Positions 32,485-45,360 of a stretch of DNA of 64,000 nt are shown in pieces. The notes under the pieces were generated by a model that was not told the origin of the DNA, made no database searches, and saw nothing but the letters and a program-made list of their open reading frames with translations. Position 1 is the first letter of the stretch; each line of letters starts with the position of its first letter. The DNA comes from Dolomedes plantarius (Eukaryota; Arthropoda; Arachnida; Araneae; Dolomedidae), in NCBI GenBank assembly GCA_907164885.2, contig OU015491.1, positions 118,052,431 through 118,116,430 of the forward strand. The letters are read 5' to 3'. The position numbers and the translations under genes were made by a program.

Positions 32485-32890
32485 ATGTTGTCGCGACCAG
32501 TTTAAAAATTTTTTTTGTTGTTTAAATTTTTTTTCGTTCAGTGCATTGTGCCGACCAGGATGGTGAAAATAATTTGTTGTTAGGTATGGTGCCGACCAGG
32601 ATCTTGAAAATAATTTGTTGTTAGGTATGGTGCCGGCCAGAATCGTGAAAATTTTTTTGTTGTTAAAGAAAATTCTTTGATAGGTGTATGGTTCCGAGAC
32701 CAGGCGTTTTTTGGAAAATTTCTTGTTGTTAAAATTTTTTTGGGGTTCAACATATGGTGCTGTGACCAGTTCCTTTAGAAAATTTTGGTGTTAAAACTTT
32801 TTTGTTTCAGTTCATGTTGCCATGACCTGTTTGAAAATCTTTTTTGTCTTTAAAAGATTTTTGTTCGGTGCATGGTGGCCGTGACTCAGT
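32485..32890 (+). repeat. Array of eight primer-binding-site-like motifs
   Basis: An ATGGTGCCGACCAGG-like motif recurs at 32485, 32545, 32586, 32627, 32688, 32754, 32814 and 32872. Spacing is 41-66 bp with T-rich and TTGTTGTT spacers. The first copy (ATGTTGTCGCGACCAG) starts 2 bp after the 5' LTR, where a tRNA primer-binding site is expected. The others are diverged variants such as ATGGTGCTGTGACCAG. The array may derive from duplication of the primer-site region during reverse transcription. Confidence 0.75.
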
Positions 32891-33917
32891 CTCATGGTGT
32901 GTTAGGGACTTTAGAAATTAAAAATTTTTTGTTTTCAAGGTGAAGGGAGCCGCGTTTTAAGTTTATGCTGTCAGGGAGTGAGGTGTTTGACAGTTGAATG
33001 TGTATTTGCCATATTTAATTTTGAAGGTATACGAAAAATTGTATGAATTTGCAATTTGAAATTAATGAAAACATTAATTGATGTATAGTATATTATGAAG
33101 CATTTGACTATATTGAATATTTTGATTTGGTGAGAAGTTTAAATGATATAACTAGTTGATTTATGTGTGATAATTGTGAAAATTTGATTGATTTTAGTAC
33201 ATGTGTTTCGATAAATTGCATTTTATTAGTATTTTGCATATTGAGGAGTGTTTTTGAAAACAAATTTTATTTGAAGTGGTTTAGATAAAATAAGAAAAAT
33301 TGATATTGATGTATGATTGAAGTGTTTATTTATGTATGATTTGAAATAACTGAGCTAAGACGAAGGTTTAGAAAGTGTTTGAATTGTTTAGAACTAGTTT
33401 GTGACATAAAAACTTATATTGAATCTAGTAGATAGATAGTAGTGATTGGTATTTTGAAATAATTAATTGTTTGAGGAATGTTTCATGAAAAGTGTTGAAT
33501 AGTTAAAAATGTTTAAATCAATAGATAAGTATTTGAGGGGTATTTCGAAAAATAGAAGTGTTTTGAGTGAATAGGTAGAGAGCTGATAATTGTATGATAA
33601 ATTGAGAAGATTATTGAATTAAGTACAAGTGTTTGATTATATGAGTAGTAGTTTGTAGTATTGTGCATGATATAAGTTCTGGAAAGTAAGAGTGTTTGCA
33701 TTTGCAAGTATTTACTTAGAATTTGAAGTGTGTTTTATATATATTGAAATTGTGTATGCATTATGTATATTGGGGGCAATCAGTGTTTTGAGAATTTAGA
33801 AATTTTAATGGTTATGTAAATAATTATTAGATGTTTGTAAAAGTAGTAGTAGGGGATTTAATATAAGACAAGTTGGCTAAAATGGTCATAAGTACGGGAA
33901 CCATTTCGATAGAGTAG
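32891..33917 (+). other. Untranslated leader of the LARD-type element
   Basis: AT-rich sequence with many stops between the motif array and the gag-like frame. No further features are recognised. Confidence 0.5.
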
Positions 33918-35179
33918 TTGATCCCAAGTTTTAGTGCGGAAAAAGAGGATGATTTTGAGAAATTTTTTAGAAAATTTAATCAGATAGCGAGTGAGTTGAA
34001 GTGGTCAGAGAAAGCTAAAAGACTATGGTTCCAATCTCGATTAACGGGAAAGGCGAGAAGAATCTGGGATATTTTAGTAGAGATGAGAGAGTATGAGAAG
34101 TTTTCGGTAGTAATGAAAAAATTTCTGCAGTTTTATGGTATAAAGATGGATAGTGCAGAATCGCATGTGGTAGAGAGGGTTACAATTGATGACAAGGAGC
34201 AGCTAAATGAAAAGAAATTAGATATTGATGTGGAGAATGATAAATTAAATATTGATGTGGAAAATGATAACTTAAATATTGATATGGGAAAGGATGAGGC
34301 CAAAAATTCAGAGACGAATCCGATGAATGAAAGAGTGGAGAAATTTAAGGGGGAGATAAATGAGAAAAAATTGAAAATGATAGCACAGGATAATTTGAAA
34401 CTAATTAGAGTTTGTGAAACAAAAATCAATGAACGAGAAACAAATATGGGGAAATCAGATGAAGAGATGGGTAGTGATAAAAACGAATTCAATACGGTAG
34501 AAAAAGTAAATAAGTTGATAATAAATAAAACGGGTATGTTTGCCAAATCTCTAGAAGTTGAGGTAGAAGCGAGCAAAGATTTTGATAATCATATAAAGAC
34601 AGATAGAAATAACACCGCAAAAGAGAGTGTAAACACGGTTAGAAAGAACGAAAAAATAAAATTAATTGGGAAGAGTCAAGAAGATATATGCAAAACAAGT
34701 AAAAGTGCAAATGAACAGGAAATAAATATGGGAAAATCGATGAAGCGATGGATAGTAAGAAAAACGAAATTAATGCGATAGAAAAAGTTAGTGAATTGAA
34801 AATAATTAAAACAAGTACGATCGCCGAATCTCCAGAAGTTGAGGTAGAAACGAGCAAAGAGTTTGAGAATCACATAAAGACAGATAGAAATCATACCACA
34901 ACAGAGAGTGTGAACGAGGTTAGAAAGGACGAACGAAATAATTTAATCATGAGAAGTAAGAGGCAGACGAATGTGAATAAGAGTGAAGTTGAGGAAAATT
35001 GGGAAATGAATGTAAAAATGATCAGGGAGAATAGTTTTCACACAGCGAGTTATGTACAGAACGGGATGCAGAGAAACATTGAGAGGATAAAGATGAGTCA
35101 GAGAAATAGCAAAATTGAGAAAGGTCATAGGAACGAAAGCATATATAGTAAAAAGTTAAAGAGCAGTTCAAAAATTTAA
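33918..35179 (+). pseudogene. Gag-like protein, frameshifted, with duplicated 94-residue segment
   Basis: The first ~75 residues fit the retrotransposon Gag pattern: IPSFSAEKEDDFEKFFRKFN, then LKWSEKAKRLWFQSRLTGKA and RRIWDIL. The rest is highly charged and rich in Lys, Glu, Asp and Asn. It includes a short repeat (LDIDVENDK, LNIDVENDN) at residues 99-117 and a long tandem duplication (34443-34724 and from 34725, period 282 bp = 94 codons). A one-base loss near 34738 in the second copy ends the first frame at 34781. Homology continues in the next frame (34748-35179) to KLKSSSKI. No CCHC zinc knuckle is seen. The start is taken at the annotated frame's first codon but may lie upstream. Confidence 0.7.
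34443..34990 (+). repeat. In-frame 282-bp tandem duplication in gag
   Basis: Both copies begin AATATGGG-AAATC and share GAAAAAGT-AGT-AATTGA-like and ATCATATAAAGACAGATAGA-like stretches. The period of exactly 94 codons would preserve the reading frame. The later one-base loss in copy 2 breaks it. Confidence 0.8.
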
Positions 35180-36776
35180 AAAGAAAGAAAGTTAAACGTT
35201 GGGTTGTGACATCGAATGAGTATAAAAGGAGGGAAAATACTGCTAACATTAGAGGTAGAGTTAAATGGATGATGAAAAGCCACGATTAAGAAAATTGCTA
35301 GAGCATGCGATGAAAGGTTTGATTTACGAGAAACGGGAATTCAGGATATTCCGTTTGTTTACACTACGCGAGGTTGTCCTTCTGTTGAAGATCGTGGATT
35401 TTTTGAAAGGAGCGGAGTGCTTTGTGTGTTTCCCCCCCACTAGGGTCAGAGCGAAGGAAAGGAGAATTTGGTTCTTTTTTCGACTGATATAGTTTTGCGG
35501 TGATTTGGAGAAAAGTTGTTTACAAACAGAGGGGGAATGGGAGCTATTATGCGTTTCAATAGCGAGGAAGTACCAAGGTTCCAGGAACGGGTGGTTTTGA
35601 ATAGAGGCGAATGTGCAGGAGCATAGAGGAATCTCTTGTTTTTTTTAATGTAAAAGAACTTACGAAGGTCCGACGATTCGCTAGCATGATTTGAAAATTA
35701 TAGTTCGGTGTGGATAGTAAATAAATAAATAAATATTTTGACCTCTTGATAGTATTGAATTGAAGTGTTTTTCAAAAATAAAAAAATAAAATGTGTAGAG
35801 ATTTGTGTACTGTATATATTAATGTAGTTAGGGAATCATGTTAGTAAAAGGTATTTTGAGAATATAATGTTATTTGCAAAGTGTTGAAAATTATTTTGAA
35901 AGAGTGAAATAAAAAGTTATTATTGAAAATTATGTGAAAATTGGTTTGAAAGTATAAAGTTAGAGTTTTTTGTGCAAAAATGTTTTGAAAACTGTTTTGA
36001 ACTTATACAGTTATAAAAATTTTATGTTCATATGGCAAATACATGTAGGTTTAATTAATTAATTTGAATTTAAAATAATGATGATAGAAAGGAAAATCTA
36101 GTGTATTGTTGATAGTGATTTGGGACTGATCTTTTCAAAATGTGATAACTACTTCATGACGAATGCTAGGATGTGTGTTATGAACAGATAAAAGGTCATA
36201 AAAGATGGTGAAATAATTTCGAGGAGATGACAAAGGACATTTCATCGGTATGATACAAATAATTTGGTGTTTGCAGCTTATACAGTGTTTCATTGTGTTT
36301 TCATCAAGACATTATGGACTCGATGACTGTCAAAATTGTTAGTGCAAACATACACTTTGTGAAAGAGATAATTGCATCGTCAAAATATAGAATATATGTT
36401 ACAAGAAAACAAAAACTTCCTCATCAGGATTGATTTTTCAAATTTACTTTTCAGGTTTTGGATGTTAAATGGTATGATAACAATGTGTAATTGGGTTTTG
36501 AAGTTAAAAAAATTGTATAAAAGTATGTATATATTTATGAAGTGTTTTGTAAACTTTTCGAGGAAGGAAGGGCATATGGAGTTTGTGTTAGAGAACTGTT
36601 GGTGAGATTTTGTTTCGGATTGGAAAGTAGTGAGGTTAGGATTTTTGCGATGATAGAGTGTGGCGTGAAGTCTTGAGGATGAGATTAGTAGGATTTGAAA
36701 ATGGTGATGTTGTGAAATTTTTTTTTGAGGTTATGGAGTGTTGTTAGAATCGAGGAAGGGAGCGTATGTAATGATG
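35180..36776 (+). other. LARD interior with no recognised coding
   Basis: Where pol should lie there is only AT-rich sequence with short frames (75-77 codons at 35265 and 36372) that match no retroelement domain. The purine tract GAGGAAGGGAG at 36762-36772 is the likely plus-strand primer. Confidence 0.6.
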
Positions 36777-37997
36777 CGCCTTCGAATAGGTGAAAATATC
36801 ATAAAAATATTAAAAGAATGAGTTAATTCGAAGGCTTTTATCATTACCTTCAAACTGTTAAAATTGGAAATGATGGCTAGAAGCGGAATGCTAATTAAAG
36901 AGCGAAGCGGTCCGTTGTTTTGATGTGGAGGAAGAAGTGGTCAGCTTGGAAAGTTAGATCGCTAGACGCAGATAAGCGGGGTGTCTCCAAAAGTGACATT
37001 ATATGACAAAGGGCTTTGTATTCGAATTTACGACAGCGGCATTCGACAGCGGCGTGAGAAAACCACAAACAACTTGGGAGATTTTGGCGTGCGGTTTTGG
37101 TGGGTGAAGCAGGGCGGCCAATTAAAGAAGGTTGAAGTGATGCGGGCAAATGAAATTTTGTCAGTATCAGGAATGGTTGAAATGAAATTAGAAGGAGGAG
37201 TCAAGAAAGAAGAATTATAAAGAAAGAAAATAGCAAGCTCTCAAATCTCTCAGGGAGAGACTCCTTTCTTGAGTTTGGCGTATCGGGTCGAACTACATTT
37301 CCCAGTTGCCTCATAAGATTTTGTGTTCTACGGCGTTGGGTCAAATTTTGAGTTCCCCAGATATAATTGTGAAATAAAATATTCTGTGTGTGCGTGTGAT
37401 GATAGAAGGTAGCAGCAAGCTCAACGACCTAGAAGCAAGAGAATCCCCGGCATATAAACGGAAGTCGACCTACAAATATACCAGAACGCAACTCAACGAG
37501 TGAGTCAAAATATTTCATTTGTTTAAATCAGTCCTTTTCTTTTGGTTGATGTTTGTATTTGATTTGGCTATTGGTTTACGAATAGGTGTAGAGATAGTTA
37601 ATAGGAGATATAATTGGTATTCTACGTTTTGGATAATTATGGTGTGCTCCCTTGTTTCCTTTGAAAAGTAATCTTTGAAATTTTATATTAAAGGACGAGA
37701 AACTGATTTCGTGTAAGGCTAGGTGTGTTTACGAAAGTTTTATTAAGATAAAATGTATAAATGTACAAATTGTAAATAAATCAAGTTGAATTTAAATTTA
37801 ATTAGTTCTCTGTTTTAATTGTTTTCCTTGGTTTTCAGTTTACTTGTTCGTTATTGCTAACTACGTCCTGAACCTCGGATTATTAACAAATAATTTAAAC
37901 ACAACGCACCCAACTACCCCTTTATAAAATAAATAATTAATGTACCACCCGAACTAAATCACGTCCGATTAAATAACTTTGGACGAGCAATACGACA
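36777..37997 (+). repeat. 3' LTR of the LARD-type element
   Basis: The LTR is 1221 bp, starting TGTAATGATGCGCC and ending CAATACGACA. It is directly followed by the ATGAT duplication. Shorter than the 5' LTR through deletions, but clearly homologous throughout. Confidence 0.9.
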
Positions 37998-38002
37998 ATG
38001 AT

Positions 38003-38890
38003 ATTGACTAGCCCTTTTATAAGGCGTGCAGTGCTTGTCTCCAGGAATAAAATAAGTATTATACTTTCAAAGCAGCAGTCTTGGAAGAAATATAATTTTT
38101 TTTGCTAAATTAAATTACTTTTTTATGTATTTTAGACTTTTTACATAGCATCTCTTGTGTTTGTTTAGTATTGTTTGTTAAGTTAGTAAACAGCTTTTAT
38201 GTTTCTCAGGTTACTGTATGCGAAATCTAAACTAGATTATAATTAGAATGAGCTGGTGTTTATAGAAAGGAAATATTTTTTAAAATCTATATTCTTGTTT
38301 ATCGTCTTCTTCTAAGCTGTATATTGCTATTTTGTATGGAAAAGAAGAGTTATCTTACATACCTGAAATTTATATTTGTACGATACAATTTCATTGGGCT
38401 TTAATGTTGGTTAAAATTTCCGATTTTAATGGGAGAGTAAACATCTAGTTAGGAATTTGTAAATCAATCACTCATTTTAGCTATCTGATGGAAATGACTA
38501 TAATACTGAATTCCATAATTAAAAATACTCAACGTTGGAATTACCAACGCATCCCCATGTTCGAAGTTTTTTTTTCTTGCTTGATAACTATTATAACTAT
38601 TTTAACAGTTTGAAATTGTTTTAATAAAAAAAAATACCAATCCCATGAAGCATGTCTTCGTTATATATAAATGAAGATATATTATAAAAAAGTTTATTTT
38701 AACTCTTTCTAAACGATACCTACATCAGTCATGATTGGCTAATCTTTTTAAAACTAGAAGCCATGGACCCAAGATATAATGAGATAAATGTCAGGGGTTT
38801 AAAATTTTTTAACTAATTTTATAAAAATTCAAGCAGAAAGTTTTATATAAATAATTTTTTTAAATGTTATGGATCTAGTACGTGTATCCT
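38003..38890. other. Unassigned AT-rich intergenic DNA
   Basis: Nothing recognised. Confidence 0.5.
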
Positions 38891-38892
38891 TA

Positions 38893-39060
38893 TCCCCACA
38901 TCGTATGGTGGTTAGCTCGTAATCCTCCACACCAAGGCTCGGGTTTAAATTCCATCTAGGGATGTCCCTGTGCTATTCCTTGAAATGTTTTTTACATACA
39001 TGGCATTGCATCGATTAAATAGACAGCTAAAATTGTGGTATGAATTGCGTAATTTCCTCG
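38893..39060 (+). mobile_element. Possible tRNA-derived SINE
   Basis: GTATGGTGGTTAGCTCG followed 25-30 bases later by GGGTTTAAATTCCA resembles a tRNA D-arm (box A) and T-arm (box B). Downstream, GATGTCCCTGTGCTATTCC fits a short non-tRNA body. There is no clear target duplication or tail, so the extent is uncertain. Confidence 0.45.
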
Positions 39061-39244
39061 GAACAAGTGTCTACTGCTTCCAAAAAAAAGTATTTGCTCC
39101 CTAGAGTTAACGAATAGTAGGTAATTCGCTTTCCACCAGGCCTTTTTTTAATGAAACTTGGCAAAGAAAAGGCATGAATAAAGCTCACAGATCAGATTTC
39201 CTTCACTATTTAATTGTTAAATAAATTTCTAAGCTTTGTAAAAG

Positions 39245-39408
39245 TTGTTGGCCTAATTAACAAACCCCGTAACTCCAAAAAATACGATTTTGGGATTTTA
39301 ATGATATGACATTGATTTTAATAAAACCAACGTAATAACATGAAAATCCCAATAATATATTTTTTGGAGTTACGTGTTTTGTTAATTTGGCCAACGATGT
39401 AATTAAGC
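39245..39408. mobile_element. Small foldback MITE
   Basis: Arms of about 60 bp at 39246-39305 and 39340-39407 are inverted copies. CCGTAACTCCAAAAAATA on the left pairs with TATTTTTTGGAGTTACG on the right, and TTGGCCTAATTAACAAA with TTTGTTAATTTGGCCAA. The total is about 162 bp, with no coding. Confidence 0.75.
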
Positions 39409-42400
39409 ATGCATCTTGAAAAATATTCTTTTGTTTGTGTGTGTCGTTACTTTGATATTATAGTAGTCGTAGGTTCCATGAACATTTAAAGTAAATTTAA
39501 ACAGATAAGGAATTAATTACTTAGTGGATACTAGCTTTCTATTATACATTTATTGCAGTTGAAATTCTTCAAAAGAGTTTAATAAATGAACAAAGTTCTT
39601 TCTTCACAATTTCTTTCTTAATCGCCAATTAAGATAAAACTCTTTATATAGGTTTCTAAGAATAATTAAAATCAAATTCGGCGCTTAATTACGTACTTTT
39701 ATGCTCCGAAATTACATGTAATTACTAGGCTAATAAGGAATAAACATTCGACCATAGAGACATTAATTTTCTTCCAATTAACATCCCATTTAGCAGATAA
39801 AAATATTTTCGAAAATGAGGATGATGACGTATTAGACTTGGTTACATGTTTTAATGATAAAAAAATGGTTTTTTTCAACATTATTTGTATTTGATACTTC
39901 TGTGAAATAACATGGAAATTGCAATAATTATTGATAACATATAAAGATGCTTTTATAAAAATTACTTTGTTTTCAAGAATTTATCTCTGACATTTATTTA
40001 AAAATGATATTTTATTTCCAATGCACTTACATATTTGCCAGGTATGTAGCCTTAAAGGTCATAACGCGCGAAAAAACTATTAAGTATGGTAAAATTACGC
40101 TTGATATTTTTTTATATGAAAATTAGCGATTTGGTCTGAAAAAAGTAATGGATAATTAAAACAGACATTAATTTTGTTACATTGTTTAATAAATATTTTT
40201 TTTGCTTATCAGAAATGTTCCATAGTATTTGAAAGTCCTACAGAAATCAAATCTTAAAACCGAAAATAATTTTTGTATGTTTAAAATGGGTCAACATTAT
40301 ATGGAACTAATTTCGCAGAACTTGAAATTAAACTCTATAGGGTAAATATTAGCATATGAAGATCCTCTATAGACAGTGCCAGTAGAATTTTTTTTAGCTC
40401 AATAGAAGCAATGTACTGTATTTGACTCAGTAATATCGCTAGACAATCTCTTTTATTGTACTCCTTCCTTCAGAATGACAAAACTAGAGCCATCGTTCTC
40501 TTTATATTGAAACTATGAAACTCCTTAGAAAATGTCTTTCATAACATCAAAAGGAATGTCCTTTTTCCAAAGCAGAGATATGGGCTGCTTCTGCTGCTCC
40601 TAACTGAATAATATACAAAAATAATTAAAATTTACCTTTAAAGTTTATAGGAATGGAATTATTCAATCCTGAAAATTTTATGAGTTACCGAATCAGTTTG
40701 GCAGATTTTGTGTTTCCCAAATAACGGTTTAGAATATCATACGTCAAAACCCCATAAAATGGAATAGAATATTTGTTGCATTGATCATTGCTGTGTAAAG
40801 ATATGGAGAATTTTCGGACTTTTAAGCTAATGCGGAACTTTTAATTATGAATACATAGTAATGTTTTTTAAGATAAAAACATACATGCTGTTTTAGACTT
40901 ATGAAATAAATATAGACAAATTTGTGAGGAAATTAACAGGGGGTACTTAGGGGGTCATCAACCTTCTGGAGAATCAAAATTGTAAATTGGATGACAATAA
41001 AACGGTATCTTCCACTGTTTGTTTCTTTTGAACTATTTCTCTAACGTATTAACGCATTGTTGCTCGAAAATTTTACCGACCAGTCATACTAATAAACTTT
41101 CACACTAACCAAGATTTAAGTTGTTACTGGTCCACTGTCATTGTGCACGAGAACACGAGTTTACTCGTGAAAGGGTCCACAACGTGCCAAATTTCATTTT
41201 ATTGCTTACATTCATTTCGTTGCTTTGAATTTTCTCCTCGTTTGTGTTATTAAAGGCAGAAGTTTTTATATCGTAGGTAGCTACCAGCTTTAGAGTTCCC
41301 TGTAATATGTTGTTCTTATGTTCCTTGACAGTAAAGTCATTCATAAACTTATCGGTTTGAGTTAGGCTAAAATATCAATAATTTCTTTAAAAAGGGGACT
41401 GAAATAAATCTTCCTTTCTTATATATTCAGCAATGGTTAAATAAACAAAAACTGAAGAAACGTATTCATTATAACTTACATGAAATTGGTGGAAAAAGCA
41501 CAACAGGTACAAATAGCTTCTCAATATTCACCATTAAAAAAGAGGTGGTATCTAATTAATCGTTCATCATTACACCGAAGAGCATTAGACCGACCCCTAA
41601 ACCGAATCTTTGTCCTTTATTCATGTGAAAAAGTTTGAGAATCCTCGCATTTGTGAATTGTCCAATGTGATAATCGCACCAAATAATCTTTCATCCGATG
41701 AGAAAATATTAATAAGTACTAAACTAGTTGACATCATTCTATTTTATATGGATACTGAGAAGATGAGTGCTCATGTAAAGGGAATAATTATTATCGTACA
41801 TCTTTTTTGAAGAACAATTAAAAAATCTCATAAGGAGTTTTCCTGTGATTCAAAAGTTAAAAAGTTATCTAACTTTTCTGACTAAATGAGATCAAACTCT
41901 AACGTAAAATTTTCTTTTTGTATGGATAAAATTTTATTTTCTAATGACACAAGGATGACAAAAGTAGTTAGATTTGCCTTTTGATCATTTTCTCTAGCGT
42001 AAGTTTATTAATTATTTATGCAGTTTTAGATATTCAGTTTAATATAAATTCCCCATGTTTCACCAGTTAGTGAGTTATTACGAAATTCGTCTCTATTTAT
42101 AACGTTGATTTCTATAAATTTTAACAAAATACTTCAAAGGATTCAGCTTCTAGCAGTACGGAATACGTATTTTGTTGAGAATTTTCAAATCTGCAGTAGG
42201 CAGGGATGTGTCATATCTTTCGTTATTAAAAATGCACCCAAGAAAACTTATAACTTTCATGTTAATAAATGCCAAAAAATTCGTCATTTGCCTGATTCGA
42301 GAAAAATATTTATAAATATTATTCGATAATCTTCTGATTTTTAATGTTAAGTCTCCTTTCGTGTAAATCATGTTCGCATTCCATTAAAATTTTGGAAAGT

Positions 42401-43329
42401 TGGAAAAATATTATTATAATTCCAATATGGTTTAAAAGCATGCTACTGAGCCACTTAATTTTTTACTGAGAATAGACGGCCTGAGAAAATAACAAGAAAC
42501 TCTTTTAAGCTAATGAAGAACTATCAAGATATTTAAGTTCAACTTTCAAACATTACAAACTTTTATCTTAAAAAATATTCCTAACTAAAGGGTGTCTTAT
42601 ATTATTTGGTCTTTTATAAAAAATTAATGGTTTATTGCCAGTAATAACGTGTATGAAGTACCAATTTGTTGTAAAAAACTTTTAAAAATGTGTATTCAAA
42701 TGTAATGTCTCAGTCTCTTTATTTCAAAAGACGCTAATGGGTTTCCAAAAAGCAAAATTATATGTTTCTTACGGAATATATGCTGATAGATACACATTAC
42801 ATAGTTCTAGCAGTTCATTATTTACTACACACATAAAATAAGCATTTTATCTTGGGAAATAATCCAAGAAATTCTTTTGTATTTTAATGTCTGAAAATTT
42901 GTTTCTCCTAGTTACTCTTTAGATCACCACAGAAAGTAAAGAAAAAACAATCTCAAGTGGTAAGAGGAGAAAATAAACTTATTTTGTGTATAAGTATTAA
43001 AGGAAAAAAAGACAATATTAAAGGGATGATATGCTCACACAATGAAATAATTCTCTAAAACACCAAAGGCTATTTATTTTGTAATAGCGTACGGCAAAAG
43101 TTCCAAAATGAGTTCTCCAAATTTATTTGTATACACTGAACAGACCATCAATAAAACCCTTATTTCCGTTAATAACGCCGTTGATTTGGTGTGATACGAC
43201 CCAGCGATATTTCTCATGTCTATCACGTTTCTTAGTTTTCTCGATATGCATTGCTATCCAATATCCATTAAGGGTATTTTGACAAAATGGGGTGGTGAAC
43301 ATCCTTTCTTCAAAGAAAACAAACATAAA
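39409..43329. other. Unassigned AT-rich intergenic DNA
   Basis: The longest stretch in the window without a recognised element. Short frames (for example 41138-41344 minus and 42105-42329 plus) carry no known motifs. Host regulatory or non-coding sequence cannot be excluded. Confidence 0.5.
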
Positions 43330-45360
43330 TGAATTCTCGAATTCAGTGCTTTATTGATTATTTGTTTTTAAAGAAATGATCTGAACTGATGATATTTGTA
43401 AAGAAGTATTTGGAGAATTCAGTTAATTTACCTTTCATTTTACTTTTCAGTAGATATCAATGGTAAGACTTAGAAAATGACCCTGCGATACTAAGATAAA
43501 AAACTTTTTTATTTAATTTTTATTTCTAATTATTTTTGCATCACATATAGTGTAGTGGAAATTGAGTTACTGCCATAAAAATCAACTTTATTTTTCAAAA
43601 TTAGACTATATCAGAAATAATGGAAATCAAAAAGACAATATTTTAGTTTATATTTTTTTACGTCATTCAGTTCACTGTTTTACTTATTTAAAAGAAAAAC
43701 ATAAATTCCTGGATTCCTGGATTCAGTGCCCTATTAATTATTTGTTTTAAAGCAATGATCTGAACTGATAATATTTGTAAAGAGGTATTTGGAGTATTTT
43801 GTTAATTTACCTTTTCAGTAGATATTAATGGTAAGACTTGGAAAAGGACCCTGCCATACTAAGATTAAAAAAATGATGGTGAAAGTGATCAGGTGTTTTT
43901 ATTTTATTTTTATTCCTAATTATTTTTACATCACATATAGTGTAGTGGAAATTGAGTTAATGCCATATAAATCCCCTTTGTTTTTCAAAATTGGACTATA
44001 TCAGAAATAATGGAAATCAAAAAGACAATATTTTAGTTTATATTTTTTTACGTCATTCAGTTCACCGTCTTTCTTATTTAAAAGAAAAACCTAAATTCCA
44101 GGATTCCTGGATTCAGTGCTTTTATGATTATTGGATTTTAAAAGCAATGATCTGAACTGATAATATTTGCAATGAGGTATTTGGACAATTCTGTTAACTT
44201 ACCTTTTGTTTTACTTTTCAGTAGATATTAATGGTAGGACATGGAAAATGACCCTACGATACTAAGATTAAAACCTGATAATAATGAGGATTGGATATTT
44301 TTAAATTTTGTTTTTATTCTGAAATATTTTTACATCGCCTACAATGTAAAGGAAATTTTGTAAATGCCATAAAACGCATTTTACAAAACGAAATTAGACA
44401 ATATAAGATAAAAAAAATATATCAAAATTACAATATTTTAATTATATTTTTTGTATCCTTCAGTCAATTGTTTTTCTTATTTTAAGATAAAACATAAATA
44501 AATTATTGGATTCACTGCTTTATAAATTATTAGTTTTGAAAGTAATGATCTGAACTGATAAAATTTGTAAAGAGGTATTTTGGAGAATACTGAAAATTTA
44601 CATTTTATTTTACTTTTCAATAGATATTCATGGTTCAATAGATATTAATTTTCGGAGAATAACACTGTCTTATATAGATTGAAACCTGATAGTAAAAAAG
44701 ATTAGATAGTATTTTAATTATATTTTTAATCTAAATTATTTTTACACTGCATACAATGTTACGGAAATTTTGTAAATGCCTTAAAAATCAACTTTATTTT
44801 TCAAATCGAAATTAGACAATATCAAGTAAAAAATATATCAAAAATACAATACCTTGGTTTATAGTTTTTATATCACTCAGTCAACTATATTTGTTATTTT
44901 GAAAGATAAAACATATATGAATTGTTGGATTCCCTGCTTTATTAATTATTGGATTTTATAGCATCACTGATATAAATCCAAATGCTATAACTGCTATAAA
45001 TACCTCTTTACTATGAATCTGAGCTAATAATATTGTTGGCAAAGTGGTATTTGGAAAATTCTGTTAATTTACCTTTCATTTTAATTTGAAATAGATATTA
45101 AATGGAAGGGTTTGTAAAATGACCCTCCGATACTATGCTTGAAAACTGATGGTAAAAACAATTCGATAGATTTTTATTTTATTTTTATTTCCTATTATTT
45201 TTATATTACATTTAGTGTAACGGAAATTTTGTAAATGCCATTAAATCAACCTTATTTTTCAAAATAAAATTAGACAATATCAGAGGTAAAAAAAATTAAA
45301 TTCAAAAATGCAAATATTTTAGATTACATTTAAGTGAGTCATTCAGTCCGCTGTCTATCT
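43330..45360. repeat. Tandem array of ~380-470-bp units
   Basis: About five diverged units are marked by GATCTGAACTGAT at 43378, 43757, 44149, 44547 and (degraded, GAATCTGAGCTAAT) 45015. Intervals are 379, 392, 398 and 468 bp. Other shared landmarks are GGATTCAGTGC, TTTACCTTTCATTTTA, AATGACCCT-CGATACTA, TAGTGTAGTGGAAATT and AATATTTTAGTTTATA. The first two or three units are most alike and the last two most diverged. The last carries an extra ~70 bp with its own CTGCTATAAATACC-like duplication. Confidence 0.85.

Larger units (their letters stand above)
31207..37997 (+). mobile_element. Complete LTR retroelement without pol (LARD-type)
   Basis: The 6791-bp element has LTRs starting TGTAATGAT and ending ATACGACA, with a perfect 5-bp target duplication ATGAT (31202-31206 and 37998-38002). 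A primer-binding-like motif follows the 5' LTR, and a purine tract GAGGAAGGGAG (36762-36772) precedes the 3' LTR. The 4.3-kb interior encodes only a gag-like protein. No protease, reverse transcriptase, RNase H or integrase motif is visible. This matches the large retrotransposon derivative class, which moves using enzymes from a partner element. The LTRs differ by several indels and substitutions, so the insertion is old. Confidence 0.88.

Noticed and set aside
34133..34576. 147-codon minus-strand Ser/Phe-rich frame
   Set aside because: Antisense shadow of the Lys/Glu-rich gag-like frame.
43330..45360. CRISPR-like regular spacing
   Set aside because: Units are ~390 bp with diverged sequence throughout, in a eukaryotic context; it is a tandem repeat.
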